Both the position numbers and the translations under genes were made by a program. From NCBI RefSeq assembly GCF_036370855.1, contig NC_088110.1:19773501-19837500 (forward strand): 64,000 bases of DNA, read 5' to 3'. Of this stretch, positions 47,269 to 59,044 are shown piece by piece. The notes below the pieces were generated by a model. That model searched no databases, was not told the origin of the DNA, and was given only the letters and a program-made list of their open reading frames with translations. This DNA comes from Dromaius novaehollandiae. Lineage: Eukaryota > Chordata > Aves > Casuariiformes > Dromaiidae. How positions within the stretch are numbered: the stretch's first letter is position 1; each line of letters opens with the position of its first letter.

Positions 47269-47799
47269 TAACTTGAAATAGAATATATGGTTTTATGTAG
47301 CATTCAATTACACTTCAGCAGTATTCAATCCTAATGCTATAAACAGTTTGTATTTAAATCAGTTTTGCTTGGGGAGAATATCTGATATGACATTTAAAGT
47401 AATTAGATGATTACACTGTCTAAAAGATAAATAGAAAGGTAATATTTGTTAATATTGTTAATTGTCTTTTTGTCTCTTTGTTAAAAACAATACGCATATG
47501 AATGAGAAGAGTGTATTTCTAGCATAACTCAGATGACACACGTTCAACAAATTGTTTAGGTAAAAGAGCGAAAGACAATGTAGACCTCATCTGAACCACT
47601 CAGTAGCTAAAACTACAGTCTGTTGTTGTTCTCTCTAGGCATTTGCACTATTATCTGCTCAGGATCTTTCTGTTGAAGAAAACTAGCTATACCTCTATCC
47701 ATGCTGGGTGTTCATTTGGTCTGTATGTGTCATCACATGATTTGGGTATCTTTAACTCTTCAATATATCCATCATCACAGCATCTCTGCCACTCGCTCT

Positions 47800-47975
47800 T
47801 TTTTACAGGTAGGAAACAGAATGAAATCATTGTCATTTACTATCTACCCATCAGATGAGAATCTGGCCTTTGATGACTTGCTCATGATTGTATAAAATGT
47901 TTATGGCAGAGCAGAAATTGAGCCAACATCTCCCACGGTTCTTGCTTGCACTGTAACAACTGCACCTCCCTTTCT
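47800..47975 (-). repeat. MIR/CORE-SINE-like relic
   Basis: The order taggaaacagaatgaaatca, gatgacttgctcatgattg, ggcagagcagaaattgagcc, aacatctcccacggttct follows the reverse-complement SINE pattern (aaactgagg / acttgcccaaggtca / ggcagagccgggattgaa). Assigned by eye. Confidence 0.6.
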
Positions 47976-48656
47976 CTGCTTAAGTCTATACAGTGTGTAA
48001 GCATAAAGAATATACAGCCTATTTTTAATGTAGAAAGTGTCACCGTGGTCTGAATCTAGACTCTAGAGTTTAAGTATGCAGTTTGGGGCATTCAGATATT
48101 TATATATTCCATAAAATGGAAATAAACACTTCAATAAAATGTGTCTGCAGAAATAGTCATCTTTAATGTTTTCAAGGCATATTGCCACTACTTTATCATC
48201 TAAAGATGACATTTAATTCTATTTTTATAAATCACATGGAAGCAGGGCTAAAATGGAAGAATGATTTCTGACGTTGGGAAAGTACCACTTAAAGGACATC
48301 AGCTGTGAGGCTGGGTTTTTTTAATCTGCAAAAGTTTATATTTTTAAAGTTGCTATAAAGATTTCTGGAATTATAAGACACTCATAAATCAAATGTCTGA
48401 CCACTGTTACAGACCTCCTTTCAAAAGTCAGAATTTCATCTGTAGAATTCACTGTTTTATGTTTTTGGATGATCATGAGTTTAGATACAGAAGATACTTG
48501 GCTTCTGAGGAGCTAATTCACATTGGGCAGAAATGACATAATATGGGAACATCCATCATAAAAATAAATCATATTTGTTATCTAACATCTAAGAAAGCAA
48601 GTATGTTATGTTCATTTAGAAAGAATGCAGAAAATAAATTGTAAGAGCTTGTTTGA

Positions 48657-49160
48657 GGTATGATTTTTTAAAGTTTACTTAAAAAACGAGCTAAGTGGGC
48701 CATATTCGCTTGGTCAAAATTACACAGGATGTGATTAGTACGATGTTTGTCGTCAGCCTGAAAAGAAAAACATAGCGATGTAAATCTAGATTTGCCAATC
48801 GAAGTATTCGATCCAGGTCCTACTGCCCCAGAAACAATGTGGTTCAAACCGTAAGTACGGTTGATTGCAAATCTGTTTGAGAATGTTTTCAGCAGTTGCA
48901 ATAGCAGCCTCATGAAACATTTAAGGTGAAGGTGGTAATACACAGTACCATTTCTGGGCTGACAAGACCCATGGGGAATGCCTGTAAGTTTTGCCAAGTG
49001 GCTGCAAGGCCAAGGCTGCTGGTTTTTTCTGTTGTAGCAACATGACAGATGGTAGCGAGTCTGTCATTTGCTGTGCTTCCCTGACATCCTTCACTATGAA
49101 TGAAATGTTGAGGGACAGAAGGGTCTGAGTTGTCTTTTGCACCAATTAAAGTCATAAATT
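48657..49160 (-). other. Unidentified CpG-richer patch with minus-strand open frames
   Basis: This half kilobase has many more CG dinucleotides than the spacer around it. On the minus strand a 109-residue frame (48997-48668) overlaps two shorter ones. Inside it is a good splice-acceptor-like string, gtttttcttttcag|gctg, with the AG at 48759-48758, followed by an open stretch to 48668 (ADDKHRTNHILCNFDQ, then ANMAHLARFLSKL). I recognise no family. It could be a younger mobile-element fragment, a retrocopy, a non-coding RNA exon or chance. Confidence 0.3.
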
Positions 49161-51086
49161 AGCACCGTGAAGCCAGTGGAGTTATTGTGATGGCACAGAA
49201 AAGAATCTAGACGCAGCGACTGTAAATAGAAACAGTATGGTAAGTAGCTTCAATAAATGTAAAAAAACAGGAAATTGTTGAGCAACAGAATCAGGTCATA
49301 GGTATGCATACATATAATTACTTCAAAGATGTTACAAATGGCCCTCTAGTTGGTACCAGCGTTGTTGTTTTTATCAACAGGTTCCATTAAATGGAGCAAA
49401 TAACAAAACATAATAATTAATCTGTTCTGTCGAAATGGGTATTATCTGTCTCATTGCCCCACATATACAGCAGGAGGAGAATCAATTACTTTGACTTATT
49501 TACTAAATATATATACATATAGAATAATAATAAAAAACCCTAAAAAAAAAAAGAGAAATACAACTGTGCTTTCCTACATTATAATCCATGCAGCGGGCAT
49601 GGAAACAAGCCAATGTTTTTCTTTTTAAATAACCAGGCTGCTCAATGACAGCTTTCACAAGAGCTTAAACCACTACTCCCTTGAGTATGCAATTACCAAA
49701 GTATTAATAACAACAGGCAGAGTGCATCTTTTGCCAGCAGTGCAAGATGCAGAGCACTCTCCGCTTTCATTACACTCGGTGAGAGCTCTGGATCTCTTCT
49801 GCTCTTCCTACGCAGAAGGAGGGCATTCGCCATGCTGGATGATCACCCCCAAGCCAGAGGAAGTGGCCTTCTAGTATTTTTAAATGGGTATATTGTGTTA
49901 TGCCAAACACATGCTGCTGGAATTAGGCTGGTTTTATGCCTTCCATCACACCGGGACATGAAACACCTTCACTGTTTCTCCTAAAATACTTGTTCAAAGC
50001 TGCACAACAAACCTGCAGCATGATACTCCTCTCGGAGCCCCTCTCCCCCTCCAGTCCGCAAAGCACCGAAGCAAGGGTGAACTCCAAACACTGCCTTAAG
50101 CAGACTATTCCCCTTCTTCTAAAGGAAGCACTTGTGGCAGAGTTTTGACTTATTGGGGCCGCTGTGTGCGGGTGCCCCAGGGAAATCTCCGCCTGGAGAA
50201 CAGCACAGCACGGTGTCCGGTCTGCGACGACCACGGCGTCTTTGCAAAGCCATTCACTTCTTCCCACACCGACATGTCCAGATACCTTTATTCCAATTTT
50301 TCCAGAGGTACAACTATTTGGGGACACTATCGAACTGCATTGGAATGAACCACAGAATACAATTTTAAGTTCTCCCCATTTCAAATAGATGTATTTTTAA
50401 ATGTCATGCCTGAAGTCACATTTAAAAAGTGCCAATGATAAAAGCATGCCATCTACCGCAGACACACCAGGCCAGGCCCTCGGGAGACGTCGTTCTCCCC
50501 GCGGAGGGAGAAACGGGGATCTCCCGCTGCAGTAGGGTATCTCACAAAGGAAGGCGGCCACGGCAGACCACTTCCAGCTCGGCATGGGCCGTGGCGCGCT
50601 CCTGCTTGCCGCCTCCTGGCAGCACCGCCTGGCACCGCGGGCGAGTGGGTGACAGCTTTGAAAACACTTCCAGCTGGTGCCGTCACAGCTTCACTACTTA
50701 AATATTGCATGGTATTAAAGAAGAAACAGATGGAACCAAGTCACCCCCTAACGTGCGGTTAACGCACGCTAAATATATGGCCTAAAACCTCGTGAACAGT
50801 CCTCTCGAAGCCATCCTTCCCCCGAGAAGGGCGCACCACCAGCCGGCCAGCACAGCGCTGCGCCAGCGCACCTCGCTTGTGAAAATCCCCCTTCGCTTCT
50901 GATCCTTTAACGCGAGTGTCTATCGTTTCGTGCCCGCAAGAAAAAAAATGGTTTAAGTGGTCACATTTTAGCGCCAAGGGAAAAAAAAGGCAGCTTATTC
51001 GACACGCAGCCCTCGACGGCAGCGCTCGGCCTCGCCCCCCCGCATAGCCCCTTCCAGCCCCCCCGCCGCCCCCGCCCCCGCCCCCT

Positions 51087-51098
51087 TGCGCATGAGCA
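51087..51098 (+). promoter_or_regulatory. NRF1-like site in the GAN promoter
   Basis: TGCGCATGAGCA resembles the NRF1 consensus YGCGCAYGCGCR with a substitution. It is flanked by GC boxes about 170 bases upstream of the GAN start codon. Binding is inferred only. Confidence 0.45.
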
Positions 51099-51193
51099 CT
51101 AGCGCCCCGCCCCGCGGCGGCGCGCGCACCCCCGTCCCCTCCCCGGGGCGGCGCGGAGCGGAGCGGCGCGGCCCCGCCCGGGGCGCGGGGAGA

Positions 51194-51201
51194 TGACGTC
51201 A
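51194..51201 (+). promoter_or_regulatory. Consensus CRE (TGACGTCA) in the GAN promoter/leader
   Basis: A perfect palindromic cAMP-response element lies 65 bases before the GAN ATG, amid GC boxes. It is a CREB/ATF-type site and likely lies near the transcription start. Confidence 0.65.
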
Positions 51202-51225
51202 GCGGCGGGCGGCGGGCGGGCGGCC

Positions 51226-51243
51226 ATGGTGCGCGGGCGCTGA
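51226..51243 (+). other. Upstream ORF in the GAN leader
   Basis: A strong-context ATG (gccATGg) opens a five-codon frame, MVRGR-TGA, ending 22 bases before the GAN start. A further in-frame ATG at 51193 would lengthen it to 16 codons. It would be expected to reduce initiation at the main ATG if the transcript starts upstream of it. Confidence 0.55.
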
Positions 51244-51265
51244 GCGGCGCGGTGGCAGCGGCAGC

Positions 51266-51432
51266 ATGTCGGGGCAGAGCGCCGTGTCGGACCCCCAGCA
51301 CCCGGCGCGGCTGCTGCGGGCGCTCAGCTCCTTCCGCGAGGAGAGCCGCTTCTGCGACGCGCACCTGGTGCTGGACGGCGAGGAGATCCCGGTGCAGAAG
51401 AACATCCTGGCGGCCGCCAGCCCCTACATCAG
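51266..51432 (+). CDS. GAN: GAN (gigaxonin, KLHL16) exon 1, start of BTB domain; gene continues beyond the window
   Basis: Gigaxonin is a BTB-BACK-Kelch adaptor of the Cullin-3 ubiquitin ligase that controls turnover of intermediate filaments; loss causes giant axonal neuropathy in people. Exon 1 encodes 55 codons plus two bases: MSGQSAVSDPQHPARLLRAL, SSFREESRFCDAHLVLDGEE and IPVQKNILAAASPYI. This is nearly identical to the vertebrate gigaxonin N-terminus and covers the first part of the BTB domain (RFCDAHLVLDG). The exon ends in phase 2 at ATCAG|GTGCGG, splitting the Arg codon as expected. The ATG has A at -3. The BACK and Kelch exons lie beyond the right edge. Confidence 0.96.
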
Positions 51433-54400
51433 GTGCGGCGGGCGGCGGCGCGGCCCGGGGCTCCCCCCGGCACCGGGGCTGGGGCCGGCACCGGGACGGG
51501 CTGGCGGCCAGGCCCGGCCCGGCCCGGCCCGCCGGGGGCGCCGCCGCCGGCGCCATGACTCGGCCGGAGGCCGCGGGGAGCGGAGCCGCTTCTGGCCGCG
51601 GGTCGCTGGCGCCGGGCGGCGGCGCGGGAAGGGCCCCGCCGGGGCGGCCGCGCTCCCCGGTCCCCGCTCTCCGCCCCCGGCATCGCGGGCCCGGCTGGGC
51701 CCGGCGGCGCGGCCCGGCGAGGCTGCGGGGGGGCCCCCGGCCGGGGGCGGCGTCCCGCTGTTGGCAGCGCTTCCGGGGCCTGGGGGCGCCGGGCTCTGCG
51801 TCTGCGGGGTGCCTGGTGGAGTCAGCGCTTGGGGGGTTCCTTCCTTTTTTTGGGGTGTTTTTTGGCAGCACGTGAGGCTCCAGGCAGCGGGGATGGTTCT
51901 GGAGCACGTCCCTCCTCAAACTTAAACTGTCTTTGTCCCCTCTGCTTTCCCTTGTGTCCTTACAGCGTGTGTGACATACCCGAGAAGCTGCCGGCGGTGC
52001 AGGGACCACGGCCCTCTGGCAGCGGCTGTCGGCAGCCCGTGCGGTCGGAGCCGCGCTGCGCTTGCGGCTGGGCTGCGCTCAGGGGGACAGGCGCGTTCAG
52101 CACAGTCATGGTGCCGGGGCTGGCCGGCGCGCTGTCCGTCCTGGCTGAACTTCCAGGGAAACCCTCTGCCAGAGAGGTCCTGGGCAGCACTGCCAGCTCG
52201 CCTTGTACGCTCAGTGGCGAAGACTCCGCTGGCATAAAATAGAAAAAGTGTACCCTAATGCCTTCATATTTTCATAGTACCTATCTGCATTTCTGGGAGA
52301 GTAAATGAAACGTACAGGGGGTGAATTCCACTGTAGTGGTGGTGCTTTTCTTTCTTTTCCTTTTTTCAAAGGTCGTACCACTTCCAGGTAATGAAGACGT
52401 GAATTTTTGTCTTGGCGTGTGAGGAAGGAGCAGACCTTTCAGTCTCACGTAAACTTAGGGTTATCATAAGACTGTAGCAGACTTCTGCTTTGTGATTCTG
52501 TGGTCTTTTAGGCAGTGTGATATTTTTGGGTGATGACTGTAGCTGTGATGATTGTAGAGCTTCAGCATTCTTAAAGGTATAAAAATAAACTGAGAATGAA
52601 TAGAATTTAAAGTTGGTGATTAGCTTTTAGCTGCATGTCAGTGATGGACAGGGTTAAAGGAGCAGTGTTCTGACCTTTCAAGTTAAAATCTAAGGGCCTG
52701 ATTTTTCCATAATACACAGACTGGTGTTATGCATCAGCTAGCAAGGCTGAGGAGTAAAATGAAGTAAAACTCACAAAAATAAGAGCAGCAAGGACTTGCA
52801 AAATGACAACAAAAAAGCTGAAGCACCAGTAGTCATTTTTTCAATTCATGTCTTGAGAAGTGGTTATGGAAGACTGTGATGAAAGGCTAATTGGAGATAT
52901 GAGGTCAAAATAAATATGAGTAGTTGATCAATACTCTTCAAAATGCCAGGATGATCTTTAGCTTGTTGATCATCATTACGCATCGTTTAGATGGCCCTGT
53001 GTCGTATCTGAAGTTAGTGTCCTACCAAAGACCCCTCTGCTGAGAAGAAAGGTTTGGTTTAAATGGAAAGAGGCCATATTCTTGGAAAAACTGCTACTCT
53101 ACTGTACTTATCATATGGGTTTATGTGAACTGTGCAGCCTTTTGCTATGAAAAAGGCTACTTAGTTAAAAGATACCATAAGTTATTCTACAGAAAAGATC
53201 TTTTTCATAGAATTTCATCTTTAAGTACTGCATTTTGTCATTCATCTCTGAAAAATGTCCTGGGAAACATGAGCTAATAAAGTGTATGTGAAGAGTCAGA
53301 GAGCCAGACATAGCTATGTTAACAACAACAAAGCAGTCATTAGAGTTGTGGTTGTTTTAAACTTTAAATGGTTCAGGTTCACATCCCATCAAGGAACTCA
53401 TTAGCTATGTGTGAATGTAGGTTACATGTATTAATATATAAATATCTTTTTTTTAAGCTTACTCATGTTTTTTCCTTGGGCTTGTGATGGGTAGTGAACT
53501 ATAAATACCACAAACCAATTTTTTCTGTGGCGCATTGAGAAGCACATCTGTCTTGCCTGCCTTTGCAGAGCCTAATTTTTACCTGTGCTGCTTGTCTCCC
53601 TGCTTTCCACCACTCCAGGATCTCTTTCTTACTCCAGCTGCTCTCTCTGTTGGGTAGAATTGGTCAGATAGGTGGCCGATATTGGAGAAGTTAGTTTCTA
53701 AGCCAAAATTAACATTTCAGTGGCTCTTTTTAGAGATAAAAATCACCGTTAGCCTGTCCCTAGTTTCTGCAAGTATTTAGTCCTATTTCTTTTGACTGTT
53801 TTTTTTAATAAAATGACTTTTTTTTAAATGTAAAAAGTTACTAGAGGACACCCATGAATCTTACGTTGTATGTATTGGAAGCTAGATGATTGCAAAGCAT
53901 GCTTTGGTACCAGAGTCTGACTCTCCAAGTGTCAATTAATTTAGATTGCTTTCATTTCAAAATTCCAACATAAAGCTCACAACATCTAGTAACCAATTTC
54001 AGAAATATAACTGGGTAGAAAAGTGAGTGGGCATGGGAAATGTGTGCCTGGCAGTGAGGCAGTGGCGGGATTAGCTGGCGCTCTGTCCTCTGTTTCTGGC
54101 TTTGTCTTTTATGCTCTGACTGGGGGCAAGCTGGGGGCAGGCTGAGAAGCCCCGTAGGGTTTGCGCGAGTGCTCAGTTTCGGGTGTGAGTGGGAAAATAA
54201 GTAAGCATGGGTTTTTCTGAGGGGGCGGCTTGGGCGTGAGCAGTCTGTGCTGAGGGATTTGTGTGGCCACAGAGAGGAGCGCTACCTGTTTGTGGTTTTG
54301 CATGGAGGCTGTTTGGCTGCCTGGTTGTGACTAGGACACTTCTAAATTACAGTGCCGTGGTTTCCCTCTAGTTATTTGGCAACTGGATTATCCATGGAGC

Positions 54401-55672
54401 TCGAAAATGGCAGCTTCTGAGGGAAGAGGGAGGACGTGAAGATGAAGCAGCAGCACGCAGCAGTTTTGCCAGTGTTGCTGGTCCCATCCGTCTTTCTCTT
54501 CCGTAGGCTAGCTTCTGCAGGCATGGGAAAAACTGCTGGATTTATGAGTAAACTTGCTGTCTGTGGTACCAGTAAGACTTTAATTTTTGTGGTAGTTTGA
54601 TTCTTGAGGTCTTGCCTCAACTGCTTAATGCCAAGTCCCTCGAGGCTCTGAGGGCAGTGAGGTCTGGGGCGGCTGTGTGAATTCCCGCAGAGCGGCCCTG
54701 TACGCGCAGGCTTATCTAATCCCTTCGTGTGCCCCCGGAGCAAACCCTGCCGCTTGCCAAAACCAGAAACCTCCCTGCATATCTCTAACATCTTGTGGTC
54801 TGTTCCTGAGCCTGAGAAAAGGAGAATCCCAAATGAAGGCGCTTCTCTAAGTCAAAGCGTGGTTTGGCTTAATGGGATATGGCTATGCGTCCCAGAGAAG
54901 TTAAATTGGAGCCAGGTTAGCCCATGGTTTCTCTGTGCTATAACAAATCAGCCAGAAGTCTGCACTTTTTTTTCCCCTGAACACAGTTTTTGTCCCAGCA
55001 ATATCCCGAATGCAGACAAAATCCTGCTGCCCAAGCTGTGTTTCTGTTGGTTTTAACTTATTTGATTCGTGAGCCTAGTATGAATTATACTGGCGTAAGA
55101 GTGCTTTTGGCAGGATAAACTATGTTTACACTGGGAAGTTTGGCATTAGTAGTAGCATATATCCCCAAACCTTTTATAGGATAGATTTGGTCTAAGTATT
55201 CCTGGTATCCTCAACAGTAGGAGCAAATGTTCTCCTCCTCACAGACCTGTTGCTCTCTAGCGTGAGTAGTTTGTGGCCAGCTGAAGTTTGCAGCTCTTGA
55301 CAATTTGGTAGCGCACTGCCTGCCAGCCCGTATAGCAGGGTGCTCGGAGGAACTGCTTTAACAAGGAGAATGTTTGAACTCAAATTCTGAGATAAACTGA
55401 ATGTTGCTGCACAGTGATTGTTCCGTTCTTCTGTCTTTAGCACGGTATTTGAAATTAAATGAAGCTTTTCTTGTTATCTTAGCATGTTTTATTTTCACGC
55501 ATATGCATGAACAGATTACAGATGGATACGTATGTGCAATACTGCTGTACAAGGCTCTCCTAACTCAGTAAAGGATCTACTACCATATTTCCATCTCTCT
55601 TTTGGGGTGGGGGCTCTATTATGCTTACCTGGAAAATGAAAAATTAAGTTCATATTGTTTTCTGTTCACTTT

Positions 55673-55689
55673 AAAAAAAAAAAAAAAAA
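55673..55689. repeat. A17 homopolymer
   Basis: An uninterrupted A-run in GAN intron 1; possibly the tail of an old retroposed copy, but no element body is recognisable beside it. Confidence 0.9.
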
Positions 55690-56840
55690 GCTGTACTCTT
55701 TTCTAAATTAGCTTTGGTGAGAAGTGATGTGACTGTGTTTACGTGTTCTCACTTGTGCAGTTCAGCTTTCTGATGCCCCCTGAGCCTTGTAGAGCAGCTG
55801 GCCTTGTAAGACCCTTGCACAACCAGAAAACTAAACCGTGCCCTCTGCCATTCTGCAGCTGATTTCGGGGGAGCCCTGCTCGGGAATGCTCTCCGTCACC
55901 GTGTCCGTGGTTCTTTCCGCTAAGCACTGCTCACCTGTGCTTTGAGTTGTCACAAAGTCTGTGAGAAGGCAGCCAACTAAAACGTCTTTGTTGTATAAAT
56001 TTACCGAGCGTTGCTGAGCCCTGGTGTGAAACCGGGATGTGACAGGTTGTCCTGCGGCTTGGTGGGAGAGCTGGGCTTGGCCCTGGGCAGATCTCGTCCC
56101 ACAGCGGTCCCGTGGCGGGGTAACAACACGAGGTGGAAGCCAACGTGTGCCAGTTGCTTCTGCTGCTCATTTCCCGCTAGCCATTTGTTCGATTTATGCT
56201 GGCATTTATAAAAAGACCTTTTGAACGGCGTTCCAGAACTCTGTCTATTTGTGACTAATACCGAAATCGCTAATGAACTGCTGTTGAAGTCGGGAGGTAC
56301 TTTGGTAATCAGGACCTTGTTTTCCCAAGTGTTTTAGCTGAACCGCTGTTTCAGGTCAAAGACACGAGCCTGCCCTCCCCTTCTGGCAGTCTGCTCTTCG
56401 CATCCCTGCATGCCGCCAGCGCAAGGGGTTGCAGCGGCTGCCTCGTCCCGGAGGGTTTAAAGCCACACCGTAGCCACAATTCCTTACAAGAAATTTGTGC
56501 CGTTTTCCTGGGAACTGTACAGGACGTTGTGGCAGTTTCAACTCTTGTATGAAATTTGGACAGATCAGCAGGCCGGATTTTTCCTCCTGACTTTTAAAGC
56601 TGTGTTTTTCAGATAGGGAACATTTTCCCCATGAAACTGAAGTGTCACCTGTGATGCTTTAGCGATATCTGCCTTAGTCGCTCTTTGTAAAGTCTATAAC
56701 TTTGAGAAGCAGCAAATCCAAATAGTGGCCAAGTCCAGAAACCCTGTGTACGTGGCATGGCTCGGAGAAGCGCTCCCGTGTGCGTTAGGTCTGAGCGAGT
56801 AACTGAGGGGCAACCGCGGCAAGGGTTTGTTAGGAGCTTA

Positions 56841-56880
56841 CGATGGGGTTTAAGAAGCACCGATGGGGTTTAAGAAGCGC
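56841..56880. repeat. 20-bp tandem duplication
   Basis: Two adjacent copies of cgatggggtttaagaagcrc, differing at one base. The near identity suggests a recent slip. Confidence 0.95.
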
Positions 56881-58713
56881 CGTGCCAGGCTTGCACGGGG
56901 AGTTGTTAATTATGTTCCTGTCCTAACAAGCCCCCAGAAGACGGCCTGAGGGAAGGAAGCAGAAAGGCTCTTGCCCAGCTCGGAAGAGAAAGCAAATTCG
57001 GCTGGGCCTCTTCTATGTGTCCGGCTCGGGCAGAAGGGGAAATCGGGGCATCCTGGCTACGCAGGAGGACTCGGAGGTGAAACAGCGTGGCCTTGCGCTG
57101 TCTGAAGACACAGTTCTGTACGTGCACGCTTGGAGGGGCAAGTTGGGGTGGAAAGAGATGTGGTGGAATGGAGATTTTCGGGATGTCTGGGTAATTGATA
57201 CTCTCCAGGTAGCCTTTACGCCTGTGTTAATTGCCTCGCTTGGCAAAATCTTTATTATTAAGAGGACATTTCTATTAATTACTTTTCTTGCATGCTTGAG
57301 AGTATTTTGTGGCTGGAACAGGGCTGTTCTGGAGGCGCAAACTCGTCTGAAGAAAGCGGTGTGGAGAGCTGAGCAGTCTGGCATCTGGTTGAATCTGCTT
57401 TGCTTGCGTTGGTCCCAGCTGCAGATGAGGACTAGCCCACGTGAGAATTAGGTGTTTGACAGTCTTGCAGAATTCGTCTCTTCTTGGCGCTCTACTCGTC
57501 CAGACCTCTCGATTCATCCGTGGTACAAAGCTCCCTCCCTCGGCCCCGCTGGCGCGGCACTGCCACGCTGGAGTACGGGTTCCTTGTCTCCCCTAGGTCC
57601 TCTTCACCGCTGCTGCATATAGCCGAGAAAAGGAACAAAAAACCGCTGTTATGGACAGCTCTGAAATGTTGTTGCCTCTCAAGGAAGTAAGTTCTGAACG
57701 CCAGGTACTCAGCGACTGTTTTGTGTCCTGGGGCGTGTTGGTTTATATCAACTGAGCAACTTTAAGCTGCCTAATACAACTGTTCTTATTTATGGACACG
57801 TTTAGTACTTTGAATTGTAGATGCTCGGCTCATTTCTTGTGCTGGTGAAATCCATGCTTCTGTTTCCTTTTTCTTCTTGGCTGTGCCGTCACTCTTCCTG
57901 CAGTCTTGCAGACCTCAGTTTTCCAGCTCCCAGCGTATTTAGATTTTGGTACTTTCCTCAGTTGGGTTCTCGCAGAAACACAGTGCTTGTTGCCTCTTCC
58001 GACTGTCCTGCGGTATTACACGTGCACTTTGATTTTAGGTGTTCTTCTTTCTTCCCAGCAGTTGTGGAAATGCTAGTTAGACTCCGATGTGTTTTTCTTC
58101 TATGTGCTGTAAGAACAAGATGAGATATAAAGACCCCATAAAATGAAGTTTTTTCAGAGAGTTCATTGAGGCTTTCCAAATGTGGTTTCAGTAAGTCACA
58201 GAAATGTTTAGGTTATTAGAGACGCTACACAGCACTGCATTCTTTAATATTTTTAATCCCAGATTTAACCATGTGGGCATGTTGCTGTACTTGTTCCTTT
58301 TAAGAAAGCATTTTAGTAAATTTAAAAGCAGAGTTAACTTGACAGAAAACACATTTTCAGGTAAGATAATGTTCAGTCCTTGGTTTAAAGCTGTATCCCA
58401 GAAATGCTTGCCTTCTCCCTTCCAAGGAAGTCGTGGTTCCAACCTGCTGCCTGACAGATATAACAGTACTGTCAGTAGAAAGTTGCTTATAATTTTCAGC
58501 TGACGTGGAGTGAAAGTCTGATGAATCATCTATTTAGTCAGTGAACTTGAGCATCCCTTGAAGCACAAAAATGTCACAAGTGTCATACTGATTTAGTCTC
58601 CCGAGAAGATGCTTTGACCAGTACTTCATGTTAGCTAGCTTGCTGCCTGCTAAGGAAAAGGGCTATTTAGATGCTAAAAACCCCCAAACAAACCTTTTCC
58701 AAATTCAATGGCA

Positions 58714-58839
58714 CAAAGTGTCACATGTGAAAAGGTATTTCTTATATAAGAAGGTACATCCACGAACCTGTCCCAGAAGTGTCGTGTTGTGAAAAGTATT
58801 TCTTATATAAGAAGGCACATCATAAATCTGTGCTTCGTG
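58714..58839. repeat. 62-bp tandem duplication containing a palindrome
   Basis: Two units of about 62 bases share aagtgtc, tgtgaaaag and tatttcttatataagaagg. Each contains the perfect 14-base palindrome TTCTTATATAAGAA. Confidence 0.85.
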
Positions 58840-58995
58840 TGGCAAGAGAGCTGGGTCAGCTCCCACCAGCTGCAGGCACAGGTTTGCTTTGTGCAGCAGA
58901 CAAGGTGTCTGGCTGAGGCCATCGGTGCCCAGCAGCCAGCTCCTCCACCTCGCTTGGGTTTGTGACTTGTTTGTAGTCTCACCTGCTACAGTTTT

Positions 58996-59000
<5 letters not shown>

Positions 59001-59036
<36 letters not shown>

Positions 59037-59044
59037 TTTTTTTT
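59001..59044. repeat. (CT)14 followed by T17
   Basis: A compound microsatellite in GAN intron 1: about 14 CT units running into a T homopolymer. Confidence 0.95.

Larger units (their letters stand above)
47269..50480. other. BCO1-GAN intergenic spacer
   Basis: No supported gene. It contains a MIR-like relic at about 47.80-47.97 kb and a CpG-richer patch with overlapping minus-strand open frames at 48.66-49.16 kb. The remaining open frames show no domains. Confidence 0.7.
50480..51830. promoter_or_regulatory. CpG island at the GAN 5' end
   Basis: GC-rich, CpG-dense sequence contrasts sharply with the AT-rich left part of the window. It surrounds GAN exon 1 and is TATA-less. GC boxes (CCGCCC/GGGCGG) cluster at about 51.06-51.22 kb. 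The boundaries are estimated by eye. Confidence 0.9.

Noticed and set aside
49923-50384. 153-codon minus-strand open frame upstream of the GAN island
   Set aside because: No recognisable domain, no splice or codon support, and several equally long frames overlap it on the other strand.
51252-51925. Long plus-strand frames (207 and 219 codons) starting at GAN exon 1
   Set aside because: Only 51266-51432 is gigaxonin; past the GTGCGG donor the frames are Gly/Ala/Arg/Pro-rich intron read-through.
50759-52009. 416-codon minus-strand open frame across the CpG island
   Set aside because: It is open because GC-rich DNA has few stop codons. The product is low-complexity Ala/Pro/Arg/Gly and runs antisense to GAN exon 1 with no family motif.
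57017-57451. 144-codon plus-strand frame in GAN intron 1
   Set aside because: No family motif; it lies in intron DNA and spans what looks like a non-coding conserved-type block.
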